From the NCBI GenBank assembly GCA_045576675.1, contig JAZNGX010000017.1, forward strand, positions 1-9,281: a stretch of 9,281 bases of DNA, read 5' to 3'. The DNA comes from JAZNGX01 sp045576675. GTDB taxonomy: Bacteria; Bacillota; Clostridia; Monoglobales; Firm-18. Position numbers and translations under genes: made by a program. The notes beneath the pieces were generated by a model. The model saw only the letters and a list, made by a program, of their open reading frames with translations. It ran no database searches and had not been told where the DNA came from. Below, one piece after another: positions 6,562-9,281 of this stretch (positions are counted from its first letter, which is position 1; every line of letters starts with the position of its first letter).

Positions 6562-7638
6562 ATGGGAAAAATATTGAAGGTTGGTATTATAGGCCTTGGC
6601 GGAATATGCAGAGGAGCACATATGTCCGCTTATAAAAATATGAATAATGTTGAAATTATTGCTGTTTGTGACATAAAGCCTGAAAAAATCAAAGCGTTTA
6701 AAGATGATTTTAATATGCCGGATGTAAAAGCGTTTACTGATTACAAGGAATTGCTTGAGGTTGAAGGGCTTGACTATATTGATATTTGTACACCGAATTA
6801 TCTCCATTCAATAATTGCTGTAGCCGCTTTTGAAAAGGGGATTAACGTTTTTTCCGAAAAGCCTGATGCAGTATCGGTAGAAGAGGCAGAAAAGATGAAA
6901 ACTGCTGCAGAAAAAGCAAACAAGCATCTTATGGTTATGAGAAACAATCGTTACAGACTAAGCTCACAGTATCTTAAAAAATATATTGAAGAAGGGAAAA
7001 TGGGCGAAATTTACTGCGGTCGTTGCGGTTGGCAAAGACGCCGTGGTATCCCGGGCAAGGGTGGCTGGTTCACAACCAAAGAACAGTCGGGCGGTGGTCC
7101 ACTTATCGACCTTGGTGTGCATATGATTGACCTTGCAATATGGCTTATGGGTAATCCTACACCTGTTTCGGTTTCAGGATGCACTTATACTAAGTTTGCT
7201 GATAACGATGTTAGTGATTCGGTAAATTCATCATTTGGTGAAAAAAATGCAGAAGGTACCTTCGATGTTGAGGATTTAGCGATGGGCTTTATAAAATTTG
7301 ATAACGGAGCGTGCCTGCAGATTGAGTTTTCATGGGCATCAAATATCGAAAAAGAACGTAATTTTGTTGAATTAAGAGGCACAAAATCCGGTGCAACTAT
7401 TGCAACAGACGGATTTAAAATCTTTACTGAGGATAACGGTCATTGCATAGATTATATCCCTGTAACTGCAGATGACAAGCTTGGCATCCCCGGGCACGAG
7501 GGTAATATCAGACATTTTGCAGATGTGTTAAGTGGTAATGCACAGCCTGATTTTGTCCCTGTTCAGGGGGTAAATATGATAAAGATTCTTACTGCAATTT
7601 ATAAATCAGCAGAAACAGGAAAGGAAGTTTTACTATGA
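6562..7638 (+). CDS. Gfo/Idh/MocA-family NAD(P)-dependent oxidoreductase
   Basis: Dehydrogenase of the glucose-fructose oxidoreductase / inositol dehydrogenase family, typically oxidising a hydroxyl of a sugar, sugar acid or polyol. From the ATG at 6562 it has 358 residues. The N-terminal Rossmann domain shows VGIIGLGGI at 7-15 and AVCDIKPEK at about 34-42; the family's catalytic lysine is K100 in SEKP. The C-terminal alpha/beta domain shows GGGPLIDLGVHMIDLAIWLMG at 177-197, with the conserved D183 and H187. An ATG at 6511 would add 17 residues, but GGAGG at 6549-6553 clearly serves 6562. The ATG of thuA overlaps the stop codon, so the two are translated together. The pairing recalls thuB-thuA of rhizobial trehalose/maltitol catabolism, where ThuB is this kind of dehydrogenase; the substrate here is not determinable. 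Confidence 0.93.
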   Translation: MGKILKVGIIGLGGICRGAHMSAYKNMNNVEIIAVCDIKPEKIKAFKDDFNMPDVKAFTDYKELLEVEGLDYIDICTPNYLHSIIAVAAFEKGINVFSEKPDAVSVEEAEKMKTAAEKANKHLMVMRNNRYRLSSQYLKKYIEEGKMGEIYCGRCGWQRRRGIPGKGGWFTTKEQSGGGPLIDLGVHMIDLAIWLMGNPTPVSVSGCTYTKFADNDVSDSVNSSFGEKNAEGTFDVEDLAMGFIKFDNGACLQIEFSWASNIEKERNFVELRGTKSGATIATDGFKIFTEDNGHCIDYIPVTADDKLGIPGHEGNIRHFADVLSGNAQPDFVPVQGVNMIKILTAIYKSAETGKEVLL

Positions 7639-8348
7639 AAATAAAGGTTTTGGTATGGAATGAAAACATACATGAAAAAACTGACACGCGTGTTACAGAA
7701 AACTACCCGGGAGGCTTGCACGAATATATTGCATCCTTTTTGAAAAGCGATGAATTTGATGTAAAAACTGCAACTCTTGACGATGAAAGCTGCGGTCTTA
7801 CAGATGAGGTTTTGCAGGATACAGACGTGCTTATCTGGTGGGGACATTGTGGGCACGAAAAGGTTCCTGATGAAATTGCTGAAAGGGTGCATACATATGT
7901 GTTAAGAGGAATGGGCTTTATCGGGCTTCACTCAGCACACCATTCCAAGGTGTTTAAAAGACTTATGGGTACATCTTGCAACCTTAAGTGGCGTGACGGT
8001 GCAAAAGAAAGAATATGGACAGTTAACGGAAATCATCCTATAGCGGACGGAATTCCTGAAACCTTTACTCTTGATTGTGAAGAAATGTACGGAGAGCCTT
8101 TTGGTATACCTGAACCGATGGAAACAATTTTTATGGGCTGGTATAACGGTGGCGAGGTTTTCAGAAGCGGATGTACATGGGTGCGTGAAAATGGAAGAAT
8201 TTTTTATTTTCAACCGGGGCACGAAACTAATCCGTCCTTTAAAAATGAATATGTTCAGCGTATAATAAAAAATGCAGTAAAATGGGTATGTCCAGTAAAA
8301 AAGAATATAGAGCTTGTTGGTCCCCATGCACAGGCATTGGAATTTTAA
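7635..8348 (+). CDS. ThuA-family protein (glutamine-amidotransferase-like fold)
   Basis: Protein of the ThuA (trehalose utilisation) family, with a class I glutamine-amidotransferase-like fold. It is 237 residues, the size of a stand-alone ThuA. Visible family blocks: VLVWNEN at 5-11, YPGGLHEYIASFL at about 24-36, DVLIWWGHCGHEKV at 64-77, GMGFIGLHSAHHS at 92-104 where the nucleophile elbow of the fold lies, EEMYGEPF at 149-156, and GRIFYFQPGHE at 187-197. No cysteine occupies the elbow, which is normal for ThuA and argues against real amidotransferase activity. The start overlaps the oxidoreductase stop by ATGA, with AAGGAAG at 7621-7627 as ribosome binding site. In rhizobia ThuA acts with ThuB in disaccharide catabolism through 3-keto sugars; a similar partnership is inferred here. 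Confidence 0.93.
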   Translation: MKIKVLVWNENIHEKTDTRVTENYPGGLHEYIASFLKSDEFDVKTATLDDESCGLTDEVLQDTDVLIWWGHCGHEKVPDEIAERVHTYVLRGMGFIGLHSAHHSKVFKRLMGTSCNLKWRDGAKERIWTVNGNHPIADGIPETFTLDCEEMYGEPFGIPEPMETIFMGWYNGGEVFRSGCTWVRENGRIFYFQPGHETNPSFKNEYVQRIIKNAVKWVCPVKKNIELVGPHAQALEF

Positions 8349-8359
8349 AGTAATATTTT

Positions 8360-8401
8360 TAATCCCCTCCGAATACATATAAAACCGGAGGGGATTATTT
8401 T
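8360..8401 (+). terminator. Hairpin terminator after thuA that also carries the spoIIM ribosome binding site
   Basis: A perfect 12-base-pair, GC-rich stem (8360-8371 with 8386-8397) encloses a 14-base loop and is followed by TTTT (8398-8401). It starts 11 bases after the thuA stop. The T-tract is short, so termination may be incomplete. The 3' arm contains GGAGGGG (8387-8393), which is the only Shine-Dalgarno for the TTG start at 8400, so the folded form should block that start. Confidence 0.75.
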
Positions 8402-9011
8402 GCGTTTAAATACATTAAGAAAAAGCATAAGCAATTATTTTGACAAAAACAAGCTGAAATACTTTTTGCTGTTATTGGTGCTGATTGCGGGTCTTACTGC
8501 AGGGATATTGTTTGCTTGTTCTGTTGATTATGCTGATAGTGCCGAAATAGTTAAGAGCCTCAATAGTACCTTTTCAAAACCTGACAACAGCAGATTTGAA
8601 ATATTTTTGGGCTTTTTTCAGAAAAACTTAAAATGCATTATGGCAGTTTTAATGACAACTCTGACAGCGTATTTTATGCCATTATTGTTTTTAAACATTG
8701 GTATCTGGGGATTTTCTATCGGCTTTACTGCAAGCTTTATCGCTTTGCATTTTGGCTTTGTAGGGTTTATTATTTCGGTTTGTTTGATTATGACTCAATT
8801 GCTCTTTATGATACCCTTGGTTATGTTTCTTTCAGTAACAGCAATTGATTATACTTTACATAATATCAAATGCCAAAAAGTACAGCGTAAGATTAACCGC
8901 AAAAAAATGTATGTGCTTTCAGTGTGTGCGTTTATAATACTTATGATTTTTTCGCTGCCTGATATTTTTGTTGTGCCTGCTTTGATAAAAACCTTTAGTG
9001 CCTTGATTTGA
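8400..9011 (+). CDS. spoIIM: SpoIIM-like (stage II sporulation protein M / DUF95) membrane protein
   Basis: Integral membrane protein of 203 residues with about five hydrophobic segments, at roughly 20-40, 78-97, 101-118, 120-148 and 170-196. The pattern matches SpoIIM: a short positively charged N terminus, a first transmembrane helix, an external loop, then FFQKNLKCIM at 72-81 leading into a Gly/Phe-rich core (GIWGFSIGFTASF at 101-113; GFVGF at 119-123), and a last helix after a basic loop (KVQRKINRKK). In Bacillus SpoIIM joins SpoIID and SpoIIP in peptidoglycan remodelling during forespore engulfment. The gene directly precedes a xerD-like gene, an order seen in sporulating Firmicutes (spoIIM close to fur and xerD), which strengthens the call. 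Start is TTG with GGAGGGG six bases upstream; no other in-frame ATG occurs until residue 80. A general DUF95 protein outside sporulation remains possible. Confidence 0.82.
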   Translation: MRLNTLRKSISNYFDKNKLKYFLLLLVLIAGLTAGILFACSVDYADSAEIVKSLNSTFSKPDNSRFEIFLGFFQKNLKCIMAVLMTTLTAYFMPLLFLNIGIWGFSIGFTASFIALHFGFVGFIISVCLIMTQLLFMIPLVMFLSVTAIDYTLHNIKCQKVQRKINRKKMYVLSVCAFIILMIFSLPDIFVVPALIKTFSALI

Positions 9012-9103
9012 CGGAAAACACAAGATGTTGGGTCAAGAAAAATATGTTGTAAATATTTAACGAAATTAACATAAATTTTTAGACATTATTTTTAATTGTT
9101 TTT

Positions 9104-9132
9104 AAAAAAAATCTGTACAAATCAGTTTTTTT
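9104..9132 (+). terminator. Weak hairpin with T-tract downstream of spoIIM
   Basis: An A-run followed by TCTG and, after a seven-base loop, CAG-T-T-run can pair (9106-9115 with 9123-9132) with one T-T mismatch. Only the three inner pairs include G-C. The seven Ts at 9126-9132 make it terminator-like, but it could just reflect AT-rich sequence. Confidence 0.3.
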
Positions 9133-9178
9133 GTATTAAAATAATAACGTTGTATGTTTACATAATACATAATAAAGT

Positions 9179-9209
9179 ATAATCCATATCTGTGTGGATT
9201 ATTATTTTT
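9179..9209 (+). terminator. Leader hairpin with T-rich tail upstream of xerD
   Basis: A 10-base-pair stem (9179-9188 with 9193-9202, one G-T wobble) with a four-base loop is followed by TTATTTTT. It looks like a small terminator or attenuator 19 bases before the xerD start. The TATAAT at 9178-9183 lies in its 5' arm, so if that promoter is used the full hairpin would not be transcribed from it. Confidence 0.4.
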
Positions 9210-9227
9210 CTTCACGGAGGCGTAATA

Positions 9228-9281
9228 ATGGATAACGTAGTTTTACAATTTGAGAACTATCTTAAAAATGAAAAAAAAGCA
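9228..9281 (+). CDS. xerD: Tyrosine recombinase XerD-like, N-terminal start (3' end outside window)
   Basis: Only the first 18 codons are present, running in frame to the window edge. They read MDNVVLQFENYLKNEKKA, which matches the opening of XerC/XerD tyrosine recombinases (a hydrophobic-FxxYLxxEK helix in the core-binding domain). The ATG has GGAGG at 9216-9220 with seven bases of spacing. XerD resolves chromosome dimers at dif with XerC in Firmicutes. The position just after spoIIM is the usual xerD setting in sporulating Firmicutes, and this context carries much of the call. The catalytic R-H-R-Y residues lie outside the window, so XerC or another integrase-family member cannot be excluded. 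Confidence 0.68.
   Translation, partial: MDNVVLQFENYLKNEKKA

Larger units (their letters stand above)
9012..9227. other. AT-rich spacer between spoIIM and xerD
   Basis: No coding frame is supported in these 216 bases. They hold the weak hairpin at 9104-9132, two tandem copies of CATAATA (9161-9174), a candidate promoter (TTTACA 9157-9162 and TATAAT 9178-9183, 15 bases apart, shorter than ideal) and a second hairpin just before xerD. This is probably the transcription boundary between the two genes. Confidence 0.6.

Noticed and set aside
7932..8378. 148-codon open frame on the - strand opposite thuA
   Set aside because: It lies antisense within a clear ThuA coding region, gives a cysteine/phenylalanine-rich product with no recognisable domain, and has no ribosome binding site.
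8633..8848. 71-codon open frame in another + frame within spoIIM
   Set aside because: Fully internal to the SpoIIM-like gene, no ribosome binding site; aromatic-rich translation is a frame-shift artefact of a membrane protein gene.
9161..9174. Tandem CATAATA repeats upstream of xerD
   Set aside because: Only two 7-base copies in very AT-rich DNA; too little to call an operator or iteron array.
9228..9281. Possibility that the xerD-like start marks a phage or mobile-element integrase
   Set aside because: Its place directly after spoIIM fits chromosomal xerD, and no att-like repeats, tRNA or phage genes are seen nearby; the short visible part cannot prove it either way.

Overview
The window looks like chromosomal DNA from a low-GC, probably spore-forming Firmicute (Bacillota), most likely class Clostridia. 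The reasons are the AT-rich third codon positions, strong GGAGG-type ribosome binding sites with frequent TTG/GTG starts, an RbgA (YlqF) GTPase next to RNase HII, and a SpoIIM-like membrane protein directly before a xerD-like gene. It is mostly conserved chromosome with small accessory pieces. I found no rRNA, tRNA, CRISPR array, transposase or recognisable riboswitch.

Layout, left to right. (1) Positions 2-418 hold the C-terminal end of a superfamily 1 DNA/RNA helicase cut by the window edge; it is visibly more AT-rich than what follows. (2) Positions 446-3210 are a tight + strand operon: rbgA (50S assembly GTPase), rnhB (RNase HII), a yraN/UPF0102 gene, and an M19 zinc dipeptidase. The first three overlap. 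(3) After a 71-base gap with a candidate promoter, 3282-5554 is a second + strand operon: a class I PLP aminotransferase, proC (pyrroline-5-carboxylate reductase) and a yhbY-type CRM-domain RNA-binding protein. It ends in a strong hairpin terminator whose stem contains the stop codon of the convergent araC-type gene. (4) Positions 5589-8348 are a small regulated sugar-type module. An AraC-family regulator on the - strand diverges from a Gfo/Idh/MocA oxidoreductase and a ThuA-family protein, which are fused translationally by an ATGA overlap. A near-perfect palindrome sits between the two divergent promoters. (5) Positions 8400-9011 encode a multi-spanning SpoIIM-like protein whose Shine-Dalgarno lies in the 3' arm of a terminator-like hairpin. 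(6) An AT-rich 216-base gap leads to the first 18 codons of a xerD-like tyrosine recombinase at the right edge.

How the parts work together: the first operon concerns ribosome and nucleic acid maintenance plus peptide hydrolysis. The second concerns amino-transfer and proline synthesis, with an RNA-binding passenger. The AraC/Gfo-Idh/ThuA set is the likeliest accessory metabolic unit, plausibly oxidising a carbohydrate or polyol, but no transporter or glycosidase lies inside the window to name the substrate. I do not see convincing evidence of a wholly new system. The most interesting signals are regulatory: the shared palindrome at 6496-6519 and the hairpin that buries the spoIIM ribosome binding site.
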